The position numbers and the translations under genes are program-made. The notes beneath the pieces were generated by a model, which saw only the letters and a list, made by a program, of their open reading frames with translations, had not been told where the DNA came from and did no database searches. Shown one piece after another: positions 1-8,103 of a stretch of DNA of 23,953 nt (position 1 is its first letter; each line of letters opens with the position of its first letter). The DNA comes from an uncultured Oscillospiraceae bacterium (GTDB lineage Bacteria > Bacillota > Clostridia > Oscillospirales > Oscillospiraceae), in contig CAJUOT010000038.1 in the NCBI GenBank assembly GCA_910588135.1, positions 1 through 23,953 of the forward strand, written 5' to 3'.

Positions 1-367
<367 letters not shown>

Positions 368-388
368 ATTACATATTGGAACAAAACC

Positions 389-418
389 AAACCGCCGCGT
401 TTCAAAACGCGGCGGTTT
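389..418 (+). terminator. Intrinsic terminator after metK
   Basis: A perfect 14-bp inverted repeat (389-402 with 405-418, GC-rich core flanked by A and T runs) lies 21 bases after the metK stop. The right arm ends in TTT. The symmetric A/T flanks could let it act in both directions. Confidence 0.85.
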
Positions 419-562
419 CACCCTCCAACCGGCCTTGACCGGTCCCGCCGGCATGCCGGTCCAGCAAATGTTTCTCCCTATGCAGACAGGCCGCCGCGCC
501 GGGGCATGCGCCCCTCTTTCCCTTCTTTGCAAAATGTTAACAATCTCTTGAGACATTTTTTA

Positions 563-591
563 TTGCAAAATCCGCCACGCTATACTATACT
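563..591 (+). promoter_or_regulatory. Sigma-A promoter for the O-antigen-ligase-like gene
   Basis: TTGCAA at 563-568, a 17-base spacer, then TATACT at 586-591, set in an AT-rich patch (about 535-605) within otherwise GC-rich DNA. A second TATACT at 581-586 overlaps it. The start codon chosen for the next gene is 63 bases downstream. Confidence 0.7.
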
Positions 592-653
592 ATTTTAAGT
601 TATTCTGTCAGATGCGCGGGACGGCCCAGTCCTGTCCGGCGTTGGAGGTTTTT

Positions 654-2099
654 ATGGCAAACTTACGCGCAAAAGTCCAGAGCTCGTCCCCGTCCTGGCT
701 TCCCCAGGCGCTGGCTGTCTACATTCTCTGCCAGCCCCTGCTGGATGTGCTCACCGGGCTGGCGGTTCAGGCGGGTATCCCCGTCACCGTGGGCATCGTC
801 GTCCGCTCCTTGTTCATGGGGCTGGCCTTTCTCTACGCGGTGTTTATCAGCGATTTCCCGGGGAAAAAGCGATGGCTGGCCTATATTGGGGTGCTTGTCG
901 CCTATCTGGCGCTGTTCATGGCCTATCTGTTCTCTCTGGGCGGGTTTTCCCTGTGCGTGGGCAACGTCAAGGATGTCATCAAAACCTTCTTCTTTCCCTT
1001 CGTGCTGTTTTTCTTCTGGGGCATCTACCGGCAGTACGGGATGCTGGTCACCGTCCGAACCATCGCCTGGGCGGGCGGGCTGTACGCCAGCGTCATCCCT
1101 GTCTCCTATATTACCAACACCAGCTTTTTGTCCTACGCCAACTCAGGCTACGGCGTGGGCGGCTGGTTCTACGCCGCCAATGAGGTAGGCTGCATTCTGG
1201 CCATCACCGGACCGTTCACCATCCTCCACTGCCTGCGGGTGCTGCCCTCCGTCACAAAGAAGACATGGTGGAAGGGCGCGCTGGCGGTGTGGGGTCTGCT
1301 GGCGGTGTCCATCAGCGCCAACTTTCTGGGCACCAAGATCATCTTTGGCTTTACCACGCTGTACTGCGCCGCTGCTTTTGTCTGGACGCTGTGGGCCCTG
1401 CGCCGGGACCCGTCCCGGGCGCGCAAGATACAGGCCATTGCCGCCGGCGCCATGCTGCTGGTCACCCTGCTCCTCTTCCTGATTAACTCCCCTCTCATGC
1501 GCTACCTGCGGGAGGTCTATTTCCCCCTGCTCCACAACGAGCCGGAAATCACCACCGCCTCCTGGAACGAGGAGCTCCGGAACGCCTGCCGGGGCACCTG
1601 GCTGTATGAGTTCATTGAGTCCAACGAGCTCATGAAGAGCATCGACCAGGTTCTCAGCCGCCGCTTCATCAGCGCGTCCCCCGCCGTCCAGGTGTACACT
1701 GACAGCGGCATCCTGGCCAAGCTGCTGGGCATCGGCTACGCGGCCGCCCCCTCTTTCAGCCGCGACATCCACTATATGATCGAGATGGACCCCCCCTCCA
1801 TCCTGATCCGCCACGGAATCCTGGGCTTCGCTCTGTACTACGTCCCCTATCTGGCCTTCATCGTCTGGTCCGTCGTCCAGTTCTTCAAGCGGCCCGCCCA
1901 GCGGCTGTCCAGCCTCCCCTGGTGCACCGCCCTGTACTGCACCCTGGCCGGCTGCGCCATCTCCGCCATCGCGGGCCACGCCCTGGTGGCCCCGGCGGTG
2001 GCAACCTTTATGATTATCGTCGGAATGCAGTTCTGGGATCTGAACCAGGAGCAGAATAAGCTGCCAAAGCCAACCGGAAAAGTGCCGCCGGCTCTCTGA
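654..2099 (+). CDS. O-antigen ligase/polymerase-family polytopic membrane protein
   Basis: A 481-residue integral membrane protein with about 10-12 hydrophobic segments and a larger extracytoplasmic loop in the C-terminal half (around residues 290-380). That loop-then-helix layout, with a sequence ending DPPSILIRHGILGF before the last helices, resembles the Wzy/WaaL O-antigen ligase superfamily, which polymerises or transfers lipid-linked glycans outside the membrane. The start at 654 is preferred over the in-frame ATG at 612 because GGAGG lies at 645-649 with good spacing. It is monocistronic: its own promoter lies upstream and a strong terminator follows. No glycosyltransferase neighbours are present, so the substrate cannot be inferred. 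The family is fairly likely; the exact activity is unknown. Confidence 0.75.
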   Translation: MANLRAKVQSSSPSWLPQALAVYILCQPLLDVLTGLAVQAGIPVTVGIVVRSLFMGLAFLYAVFISDFPGKKRWLAYIGVLVAYLALFMAYLFSLGGFSLCVGNVKDVIKTFFFPFVLFFFWGIYRQYGMLVTVRTIAWAGGLYASVIPVSYITNTSFLSYANSGYGVGGWFYAANEVGCILAITGPFTILHCLRVLPSVTKKTWWKGALAVWGLLAVSISANFLGTKIIFGFTTLYCAAAFVWTLWALRRDPSRARKIQAIAAGAMLLVTLLLFLINSPLMRYLREVYFPLLHNEPEITTASWNEELRNACRGTWLYEFIESNELMKSIDQVLSRRFISASPAVQVYTDSGILAKLLGIGYAAAPSFSRDIHYMIEMDPPSILIRHGILGFALYYVPYLAFIVWSVVQFFKRPAQRLSSLPWCTALYCTLAGCAISAIAGHALVAPAVATFMIIVGMQFWDLNQEQNKLPKPTGKVPPAL

Positions 2100-2117
2100 T
2101 TTCCTGCCAATCCAGAC

Positions 2118-2156
2118 AAAAAAACGCCGCCGGTTTCGAAACCGGCGGCGTTTTTT
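2118..2156. terminator. Bidirectional terminator between the membrane protein and feoB
   Basis: A nearly perfect palindrome centred at 2137/2138: seven A, a GC-rich stem, then six T. It gives a U-tract on both strands, so it can end the plus-strand gene (stop 2099) and the converging feoB (stop 2161). Confidence 0.92.
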
Positions 2157-2160
2157 CTGC

Positions 2161-3978
2161 TCAGGCCAATCCCAATAGACGGGCGGCCATTGTCACCGCA
2201 AAGCACAGCCCCAGCCCCAGCACTGTAGGCAGCGCAATGGCCAGCGCTGTCCACTTTACGCTGCCCGTCTCCTTGTAGATGGTCAGGCAGGTGGTGGAGC
2301 AGGGCCAGTGGAACAGGGAGAACAGCATGGTGCACACCGCCGTCAGCCAGGTCCAGCCCTGCTGGGTCAACAGCTGTCCCAGGGCGGCAAGGTCGTCGAA
2401 CTCCACCAGGCTCCCGGTGGACAGGTAGGCCATCAGCATCACCGGCAGGACGATTTCGTTGGCGGGCCAACCCAGAAGGAACGCCATCAGGATCACTCCG
2501 TCCAGCCCGAACAGCCGGGCGAAGGAGTCCAGAAAGCCGGTGCAGTGGGCCAGCAGGGTGCCGCCCCCGGCGGTGACATTGGCCATCACCCAGATCGCCG
2601 CCCCGGCGGGCGCCGCCACCGACACCGCCCGGCCCAGCACAAACAATGTCCGGTCCAGCACCGAGCGGACAACTACCTCCCTGACCTGCGGCCGCCGGAA
2701 GGGGGGCAGCTCCAGCGCAAAAGAGGAGGGCATCCCTTTGAGCACCGTGGCGGACAGCAGCCGGGAACAGGCCAGCGTCCCCGCCACCCCCAGCACCAGC
2801 GTTCCCAGCAGGAGGGCGGCCCCCTCCGCAGAGGCCAGCAAACCGCCCCGCCCTCCCACAAAGAAAATGGTGATAAGGGCGATCAGGGTGGGAAACTTCC
2901 CGTTGCAGGGTACCAGGGAGGAGGTCAGGATGGCAATCAGCCGCTCCCTGGGGCTGTCAATGATCCGGCAGCCGGTGACGCCGCAGGCATTACAGCCAAG
3001 TGACATACACATCGTTAAGCACTGCTTCCCGCAGGCCCGGCATTTTTGAAACGCATGGTCCATAACAAATGCCACCCGGGGTAGATAGCCCAGATCCTCC
3101 AGCAGCGTGAACAAGGGGAAAAAGATCGCCATAGGCGGCAGCATCACCGCAACAACCCAGGCCGTCACCCGGTACACTCCGTCCAGCAGCACTCCGGCCA
3201 GCCATGCCGGAGCACTTGCCAGCCAGCCCTTCAGCACTTCCCCCACCCGGGCAAACAGGGCCGTGAGCAGGGCCGACGGGATATTGGCCCCCGCCACCGT
3301 CAGCCACACCACCAGCCCAAGCAGCAGCAGCATAAGAGGGATGCCCGTAGCTTTGGACGTGAGCAGCCGGTCCAGCCTCTGCTGGCGGCGCAGGCGCCCC
3401 TCCTTTTCGCTGCGCACTACCTGAGCGGCATACCGTTCGGCAAGGCTCACCCGCTCGCAGGGGGTGCGTCCGGGAACGGCGGCGGCAGGCTCCCGCACCA
3501 GCTTCGCGATGGCGGCCTTCAAACCCTCCAGCCCCTCCTGCCGCCCGGCGGCCGTCCCCACCACCGGGACCCCGAGCCGCTGGGAAAGGGCGGGCAGGTC
3601 CACCCGGATTCCCAGACGCTCCGCCTCATCCAGCAGGTTGACGCACACCAGCACCTTGCCCGTCAGCTCCAGCACCTGAAGCACCAGGATCAAATTGCGC
3701 TCCAGGCAGGTGGCGTCGCACACCACCACCACCCCATCCGCCTGACCGCTTTCAATGTAGTCCCTGGCCACAGCTTCCTCCTGAGACCGGGCTACCAGGG
3801 AATAGGTGCCGGGGAGATCAATCAGTTGGTATTCCTCCGCCTCAAAGGTATACTGACCTCTGGCCGTCGATACAGTTTTACCCGCCCAGTTTCCTGTATG
3901 CTGTCTCATCCCGGTCAGAGAATTGAACAGGGTGGATTTTCCTACGTTGGGGTTGCCCGCCAGCGCTACCCGGTTCAT
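2161..3978 (-). CDS. feoB: Ferrous iron transporter B
   Basis: A 605-residue Fe(II) uptake protein of the inner membrane. The N-terminal G domain has G1 GNPNVGKST (residues 8-16), G3 DLPG (54-57), G4 NLLD (114-117) and a G5-like GTAAG (141-145). From about residue 212 the rest is the membrane permease with two gate domains. Between helices there is a dense cysteine block (C313, C316, C320, C324, C329, C332, C337, then C358), including GCNACGV, a feature of a clostridial FeoB subtype rather than the E. coli form. It is somewhat shorter than classical FeoB (~770 aa). The ATG overlaps the feoA stop by four bases (ATGA), so the two are translationally coupled. Identification is firm. The iron-sensing role of the cysteines is speculative. 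Confidence 0.97.
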   Translation of the reverse strand: MNRVALAGNPNVGKSTLFNSLTGMRQHTGNWAGKTVSTARGQYTFEAEEYQLIDLPGTYSLVARSQEEAVARDYIESGQADGVVVVCDATCLERNLILVLQVLELTGKVLVCVNLLDEAERLGIRVDLPALSQRLGVPVVGTAAGRQEGLEGLKAAIAKLVREPAAAVPGRTPCERVSLAERYAAQVVRSEKEGRLRRQQRLDRLLTSKATGIPLMLLLLGLVVWLTVAGANIPSALLTALFARVGEVLKGWLASAPAWLAGVLLDGVYRVTAWVVAVMLPPMAIFFPLFTLLEDLGYLPRVAFVMDHAFQKCRACGKQCLTMCMSLGCNACGVTGCRIIDSPRERLIAILTSSLVPCNGKFPTLIALITIFFVGGRGGLLASAEGAALLLGTLVLGVAGTLACSRLLSATVLKGMPSSFALELPPFRRPQVREVVVRSVLDRTLFVLGRAVSVAAPAGAAIWVMANVTAGGGTLLAHCTGFLDSFARLFGLDGVILMAFLLGWPANEIVLPVMLMAYLSTGSLVEFDDLAALGQLLTQQGWTWLTAVCTMLFSLFHWPCSTTCLTIYKETGSVKWTALAIALPTVLGLGLCFAVTMAARLLGLA

Positions 3979-4244
3979 GTGGCCACCGCCCTGGCGGGGA
4001 CTTCCTGAACCCGCCGCTCCAGAGCTACGCCGGCGGCGTCCGCCTGACGCAGGGCAATGAGCGCCCCCCGGATCAGATAGGCGCAGGGATCCCCGGCGGG
4101 ACTGCGCAGCACACAGGTCACCCGGGTGCCCCGCACCAGCCCCAGGTCGGTAAGCCTCCGGTCCATGGCGGGCCCCGCGTTCACCTCAGTCACATAGGCG
4201 CTCTCCCCTTCCCGGAGAGCGGACAAATTCAATGCTTCATACAT
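3975..4244 (-). CDS. feoA: FeoA-family SH3-like protein
   Basis: An 89-residue small cytosolic protein with the FeoA pattern: a short SH3-like beta barrel with RRLTDLGLVRGTRV in the middle and a hydrophobic C-terminal strand (YLIRGALIALRQADA). FeoA proteins bind FeoB and support Fe(II) transport. The start at 4244 is chosen because GAAAGGAG lies directly upstream on the minus strand; an in-frame ATG at 4292 has no such site. The stop overlaps the feoB start (ATGA). No clear DtxR/Fur-type operator or sigma-A promoter was seen in 4245-4335, so regulation by iron is not visible here. Confidence 0.93.
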   Translation of the reverse strand: MYEALNLSALREGESAYVTEVNAGPAMDRRLTDLGLVRGTRVTCVLRSPAGDPCAYLIRGALIALRQADAAGVALERRVQEVPARAVAT

Positions 4245-4335
4245 GATTTTTGCTCCTTTCCCGCACGGGCCGTCCCTGCGGACTGCCCGCAAGCTATCCT
4301 ATGGCGGGAAGAGGTTCGTTGTGAGCGGCAAAACA

Positions 4336-4359
4336 GCCCCCCGGCGCGCGCCGGGGGGC
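4336..4359 (-). terminator. GC-rich hairpin between rhomboid-like gene and feoA
   Basis: A perfect 24-base palindrome (six C/G pairs, then GG-CGCGCG-CC) lies 6 bases past the end of the minus-strand gene that stops at 4365. On the minus strand it is followed by TGTTTT. It is probably a terminator, but the T-tract is short and it may only attenuate read-through into feoAB. Confidence 0.65.
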
Positions 4360-4364
4360 CTTTC

Positions 4365-5270
4365 TCAGTCATTCCTGATATGGATATGGTTATTGATATG
4401 GTTGGCACAGTAGCAATAGTAGCCGTCACACTTGGAACAGTAACGAAATTCCATATTGGGGTCGTCCAAGTCGGTCATCCCGCACACTGCACACTTGTGG
4501 AGATATCCGCCCGTCTCCTTTGCCTTCTTCTGTGCCTGCCGCTGGGCCTTTTTGAAATTGATGACCTGGGGGTCCGCCCGGCGGCGGACAAAGCCCAGCT
4601 TCATAGACCAGAAGGGCCAGGTGAAAATGAAATAGTTGACAAAGCTGGCCAGGGGGAACAGGGCGAACGCCCACCAGCCCATCTGTCCATATTGAATCAC
4701 ATCCACTAGGATCAGCAGCACATCAATGATGGCCAGCCACTTCATCTTGATGGGCAGGATGAACATGAACAGCACCTGGGTCTCGCCGAACAAGGTGGCG
4801 ATGACCAGGAAGATGGACAGGTTCAGATAATAGGCCAAGTCGATGGCTGACACCAGCCCCATCTGCTCCAGCGCGGCCAGCAGGTTGGACTGGAACAGGG
4901 TGAGCGCCATCGCGAACGCCGCGGACAGCACCACGCCGCTGAAATAGAACAGGTTGAACCGGGTGGTGCCCCACTCCCGCTCCAGCATCTGCCCCGTCCA
5001 ATAGTAGACATAGCAGCCCAGCAGCAGATAGAAGGGGTTGGAGCTGTTGGGCGCCACCACGAAGGTGAACAGCCGCCACACCTGCCCCCGGAGGATATCC
5101 GGCCCCCAGAAGCACAGCAGGCCGCTGAGCCGCCCCCTGGTAAACAGGTCCAGAAAGAACACGGCCACCTGGGCAACCCCGATGTACAGCATCAGGTTGG
5201 GAATGCCAAACCGGGGATGCCTGGAGCAGAATTTGTCAATGGGGCCGTAGTGGCTGTTTCGGTATATCAT
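4365..5270 (-). CDS. Rhomboid-fold-like membrane protein with C-terminal zinc-ribbon-like tail
   Basis: A 301-residue protein with about six hydrophobic segments between residues 25 and 225, a basic linker (about 238-252, KKAQRQAQKKAK) and a cysteine/histidine-rich tail. RGQVWRLFTFVVAP followed by a helix pair and EREWGTTRF resembles the rhomboid/Derlin-like fold. I see neither the GxSG serine motif nor the catalytic histidine, so it is probably a non-proteolytic relative. The tail has CAVC (260-263), CSKC (278-281), then C286, C288, H291, H295 and H297, which can bind one or two zinc ions on the cytosolic side. The start has GGAGG on the minus strand. A GC hairpin follows the stop. Function is unknown. 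Fold assignment is by pattern only. Confidence 0.6.
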   Translation of the reverse strand: MIYRNSHYGPIDKFCSRHPRFGIPNLMLYIGVAQVAVFFLDLFTRGRLSGLLCFWGPDILRGQVWRLFTFVVAPNSSNPFYLLLGCYVYYWTGQMLEREWGTTRFNLFYFSGVVLSAAFAMALTLFQSNLLAALEQMGLVSAIDLAYYLNLSIFLVIATLFGETQVLFMFILPIKMKWLAIIDVLLILVDVIQYGQMGWWAFALFPLASFVNYFIFTWPFWSMKLGFVRRRADPQVINFKKAQRQAQKKAKETGGYLHKCAVCGMTDLDDPNMEFRYCSKCDGYYCYCANHINNHIHIRND

Positions 5271-5343
5271 GGAAGCGCCTCCTTCACAGGCTTTGACAGC
5301 ATTTTACCCCACTGGCGCCGGGAAGTAATCAATAAACTGTAAA

Positions 5344-6561
5344 TCATTTGCTGTACAGCGCCGCGATGTTCACCAGGATGTCCACCACCGCGTCCATCTC
5401 CTCCACACAGGCTAGCTCCAGCGGACCGTGGAAATTGTAGCCCCCTGTGCCCAGGTTGGGGCAGGGCAGACCCATATAGCTCAGCCGCGCCCCGTCGGTG
5501 CCGCCCCGGATGGGCTCCACCGCCGGGGTGAGCCCCGCCAGCTCCGCCGCCCTTTTGGCGTTGTCCACCAGGTGCATACAGTCCGCCAGCTTCTCCTTCA
5601 TGTTGTAATAGCTGTCCTTGAGGGTGAGCTCCACCTTCGCCGTGGGGTGGGCGGCCTGCACCTGGGCGGCTGCCCGCTTGAGCAGGCCCTTCTTCACCGT
5701 GAACTCCCCCTTGTCGTGATCCCGGATGATATACTCCATTTGGGCTACGGCGGCGGTTCCGTTCAGCCCGTCGAGATGGAAAAAGCCCTGATAACCCTCG
5801 GTCTTCCCGGGGATGGCGTCCGGGGGCAGCAGGGAGTTGAACTCCTGGGCGATGAGCAGGGCATTCTCCATCACGTCCTTGGCGGAGCCGGGGTGGACGG
5901 ACACGCCGGTGATGTCCACTTTGGCGCTGGCGGCGTTGAAGTTCTCGTACTCAATGGAACCGGCGGCGGAGCCGTCCACCGTGTAGGCGTACTTCGCCCC
6001 AAAAGCCGCCACATCGAAGTGGTCGGGGCCCTCGCCAATCTCCTCATCAGGGGTAAATGCAATGCACAGCCGCCCGTGGGGGAGGTTTTCAGTGATGAGC
6101 CGCTCGCACAGGGTCACGATCTCCGCAACCCCCGCCTTGTCGTCCGCCCCCAGAAGGGTGGAACCGTCGGCAGTGATGAGGGTTTTGCCCCTCAGTCCCG
6201 CCAGGAAGGGGAAGTCCGCCGCCTTGATGACCCGGCCCTCCTTGGGCAGGGCAATGTCGCCTCCGTCGTAGTTTTCGTGTAGGATAGGCTCCACGCCCTC
6301 CCCGGAAAAGGCGGGGGCGGTGTCCATATGGGCCAGCAGACCCAGGGCGGGGGCGCCCTCGCACCCCGGCGTGGCGGGAAGCCACGCAGTAACGATGCAG
6401 TGCTCGTTGACACTGGGGTTTTCCAGCCCCAGCTCCTTCAGCTCGTCCACCAGAACCTTGGCCAGCTCCCATTGGCAGGGCGTGGACGGGGTGGTTCCCG
6501 TCTCCTCGGAGGAGGCGGTGTGGATCTTCACATACTTCAGCAGCCTCTCGTAAGCTCTCAT
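5344..6561 (-). CDS. pepT: Peptidase T (tripeptide aminopeptidase)
   Basis: A 405-residue M20-family di-zinc peptidase that removes N-terminal residues from tripeptides in the cytosol. All metal and catalytic residues fall at the E. coli PepT positions or within one residue: H78 and D80 (HMD), D140 (GADDKAG), E173/E174 (PDEEIG), D196 (TVDG) and H378 (GYNFHG). The dimerisation/lid domain lies around 208-320. The start has GAGGGAG upstream on the minus strand. The gene starts only 33 bases after the tmcAL stop, so the two are probably cotranscribed. Length matches the family. It is complete and appears functional. Confidence 0.97.
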   Translation of the reverse strand: MRAYERLLKYVKIHTASSEETGTTPSTPCQWELAKVLVDELKELGLENPSVNEHCIVTAWLPATPGCEGAPALGLLAHMDTAPAFSGEGVEPILHENYDGGDIALPKEGRVIKAADFPFLAGLRGKTLITADGSTLLGADDKAGVAEIVTLCERLITENLPHGRLCIAFTPDEEIGEGPDHFDVAAFGAKYAYTVDGSAAGSIEYENFNAASAKVDITGVSVHPGSAKDVMENALLIAQEFNSLLPPDAIPGKTEGYQGFFHLDGLNGTAAVAQMEYIIRDHDKGEFTVKKGLLKRAAAQVQAAHPTAKVELTLKDSYYNMKEKLADCMHLVDNAKRAAELAGLTPAVEPIRGGTDGARLSYMGLPCPNLGTGGYNFHGPLELACVEEMDAVVDILVNIAALYSK

Positions 6562-6594
6562 AAAAAACTCCCTCTCAATTCTTTATTCTTTGCT

Positions 6595-7716
6595 TTATAA
6601 CATCATCGGGCCGGTGGTCCACTCCAGCCCGCAGGGGCCGGGCTTCTCCCGGCACAGCTGGTAGAAATCGGTGCACCGCGCTTCCAGCTCCAGCAGGGGG
6701 ATCCCTCCGCCGTGGGCGGGCTTGGTGATAATGGGCAGGGCCGCGTTTTCCTTCATCTCCCGCAGTACTTCCCTGCCCCGCCCGTTGGCCCCAAGCACCC
6801 GCAGGTAGGGCGGGCGGACGGGCCTGACGGCCTCTCTCAGCCCCAGCGCCCCCCACAGCAGGGCGCGCCGGATGCGGGCATGGGCATAGCGCTTGGTCTT
6901 GGCCAGATCATAGACCTCCTCCAGCGTTTTTCCCCGGCGGACGGCCCGGTACAGCCGGTGGGACAGGCCTTCCCCGCAGTCGGGCAGCGCCGCGAACTCC
7001 CCCTCGTCCATGGACCGCAGCACGGCCAGCATCCCCCGCTCGCCGTATGCAAGGCTGGCGGGATTTTCCGCCCTCAGCTCCCCGGAAAGGATTTTTTCCC
7101 GCACAAAGGAGGCGGAAGGGTACTCCGGGTGGTCTCCCCCGTCGTGTCCCGCCCCCCTGCGCAGAACCGTCATCGGCTCAATCGAGCTGTTCAGGGCGTT
7201 CAGCGCCCGGATATACTCCACGCCCAGGTTGTTGTTGGCCCCGGCCAGCAGGCTTGCCGGCCCCTCCCCCAGCAGTCCCGCCACCGCCTCCTGGCGGCAG
7301 GCGGCAAAGGGCATCCCGCGATCCAGAAACCGGCGCAGCCCCGCCCGGTACGCCCCGCTGTCCAGACAGGCGGCCAGCCGCTTCAGCTCATCCGCCTCTC
7401 CGCACTCGCTGCCGAAAGACAGGTGGGTCACCACCCCAGCAGCCGCCAGCAGCGCCGCCGCTCCCCGGGCAAAGCCCTCCGCCGAGGAAACCGCATAGAC
7501 GGTGGGCAGCTCCAGCACCAGATCGGCCCCCCCTTCCAGGGCGGCTTTTGCCCGCGTCCATTTGTCCAGCACAGCGCACTCCCCCCGCTGGACAAAGTTT
7601 CCGCTCATCACTGTGACCACGGCGCACTCCCCCACCAGCCGGCGGGTCTCGGCGATGTGGAACGCGTGTCCCGGGTGAAAGGGGTTATACTCCGCGATGA
7701 TGCCTGCGACAGCCAT
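6595..7716 (-). CDS. tmcAL: tRNA(Met) cytidine acetate ligase
   Basis: A 373-residue protein of the TmcAL/YlbM family, which uses acetate and ATP to make N4-acetylcytidine at the wobble base of elongator tRNA-Met. The N-terminus reads GIIAEYNPFHPGH, the nucleotidyltransferase HxGH-type motif (HPGH, residues 14-17), followed by MSGNFVQRG, both diagnostic. The frame stays open upstream to 8019, but the start at 7716 is chosen for GGAGAAGAGGAG just before it and because the family motif begins five residues in. The upstream extension only translates an intergenic repeat. pepT follows in the same operon. The neighbouring acetate kinase gene, also an acetate/ATP enzyme, lies on the other strand. 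Confidence 0.92.
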   Translation of the reverse strand: MAVAGIIAEYNPFHPGHAFHIAETRRLVGECAVVTVMSGNFVQRGECAVLDKWTRAKAALEGGADLVLELPTVYAVSSAEGFARGAAALLAAAGVVTHLSFGSECGEADELKRLAACLDSGAYRAGLRRFLDRGMPFAACRQEAVAGLLGEGPASLLAGANNNLGVEYIRALNALNSSIEPMTVLRRGAGHDGGDHPEYPSASFVREKILSGELRAENPASLAYGERGMLAVLRSMDEGEFAALPDCGEGLSHRLYRAVRRGKTLEEVYDLAKTKRYAHARIRRALLWGALGLREAVRPVRPPYLRVLGANGRGREVLREMKENAALPIITKPAHGGGIPLLELEARCTDFYQLCREKPGPCGLEWTTGPMML

Positions 7717-7734
7717 CTCCTCTTCTCCTTTGCC

Positions 7735-7772
7735 CCATCCGGCCCTGCCAGCCTGCGTGAGCGCTTCTTTTT
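7735..7772. repeat. Copy 1 of a 38-bp direct repeat upstream of tmcAL
   Basis: The 38 bases beginning CCATCCGGCCCTGCCAGCCT match 7873-7910 with one difference (G/C at position 21). Translated on the minus strand, both copies give KEALT-x-AGRAGW, but no real gene is supported there. Confidence 0.85.
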
Positions 7773-7872
7773 TGTCACGTTCACGCTGGGCTGGCTTGTC
7801 GGTCCGGCTTCGCTCCGCCTCGGACTGGTCTCCGCCCCGCTTGCGCGGGCCTGCGCTCATTCTCGCTCCGCT

Positions 7873-7910
7873 CCATCCGGCCCTGCCAGCCTCCGTGAGC
7901 GCTTCTTTTT
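7873..7910. repeat. Copy 2 of the 38-bp direct repeat
   Basis: The second copy, 138 bases after the first and 22 bases before the -35 of the ackA promoter. The stretch between the copies is GC-rich, carries short inverted pieces such as CCGGCTTCGCTCCG, and has no gene. Confidence 0.85.
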
Positions 7911-7931
7911 CGGCAAAATCGCAAAAACCGC

Positions 7932-7960
7932 TTGCGGTATGCCGTCTTTCGTAGTATAAT
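7932..7960 (+). promoter_or_regulatory. Sigma-A promoter for ackA
   Basis: TTGCGG at 7932-7937, a 17-base spacer, TATAAT at 7955-7960. A second weaker candidate is TTCCAA (7996-8001), 18 bases, TATAAT (8020-8025). The first would give a leader of about 135 bases, the second about 70 bases. Confidence 0.75.
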
Positions 7961-8103
7961 GTGTCCGCAATACAGTTGCGGCCCCACTGCGGCCGTTCCA
8001 ACCTTTGGCCAGCTCTCATTATAATCCCAACGGCAGGTCAAAGTAAATACCCAGTTGCACTGGCAGCAAAAAACCGGAAATTGTCACCAAAGGAGTGCGG
8101 AAC

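Noticed and set aside
5271..5343. Promoter for the rhomboid-like gene (TTACTT, 16 bases, TAAAAT on the minus strand)
   Set aside because: Weak match to both boxes; not strong enough to list.
6712..7959. 415-residue plus-strand frame opposite tmcAL
   Set aside because: Antisense shadow of tmcAL and the repeat; no ribosome site and composition typical of reverse reading.
7717..8019. N-terminal extension of TmcAL up to 8019
   Set aside because: It translates the 38-bp repeats, the family motif begins right after the 7716 start, and a good ribosome site lies there.
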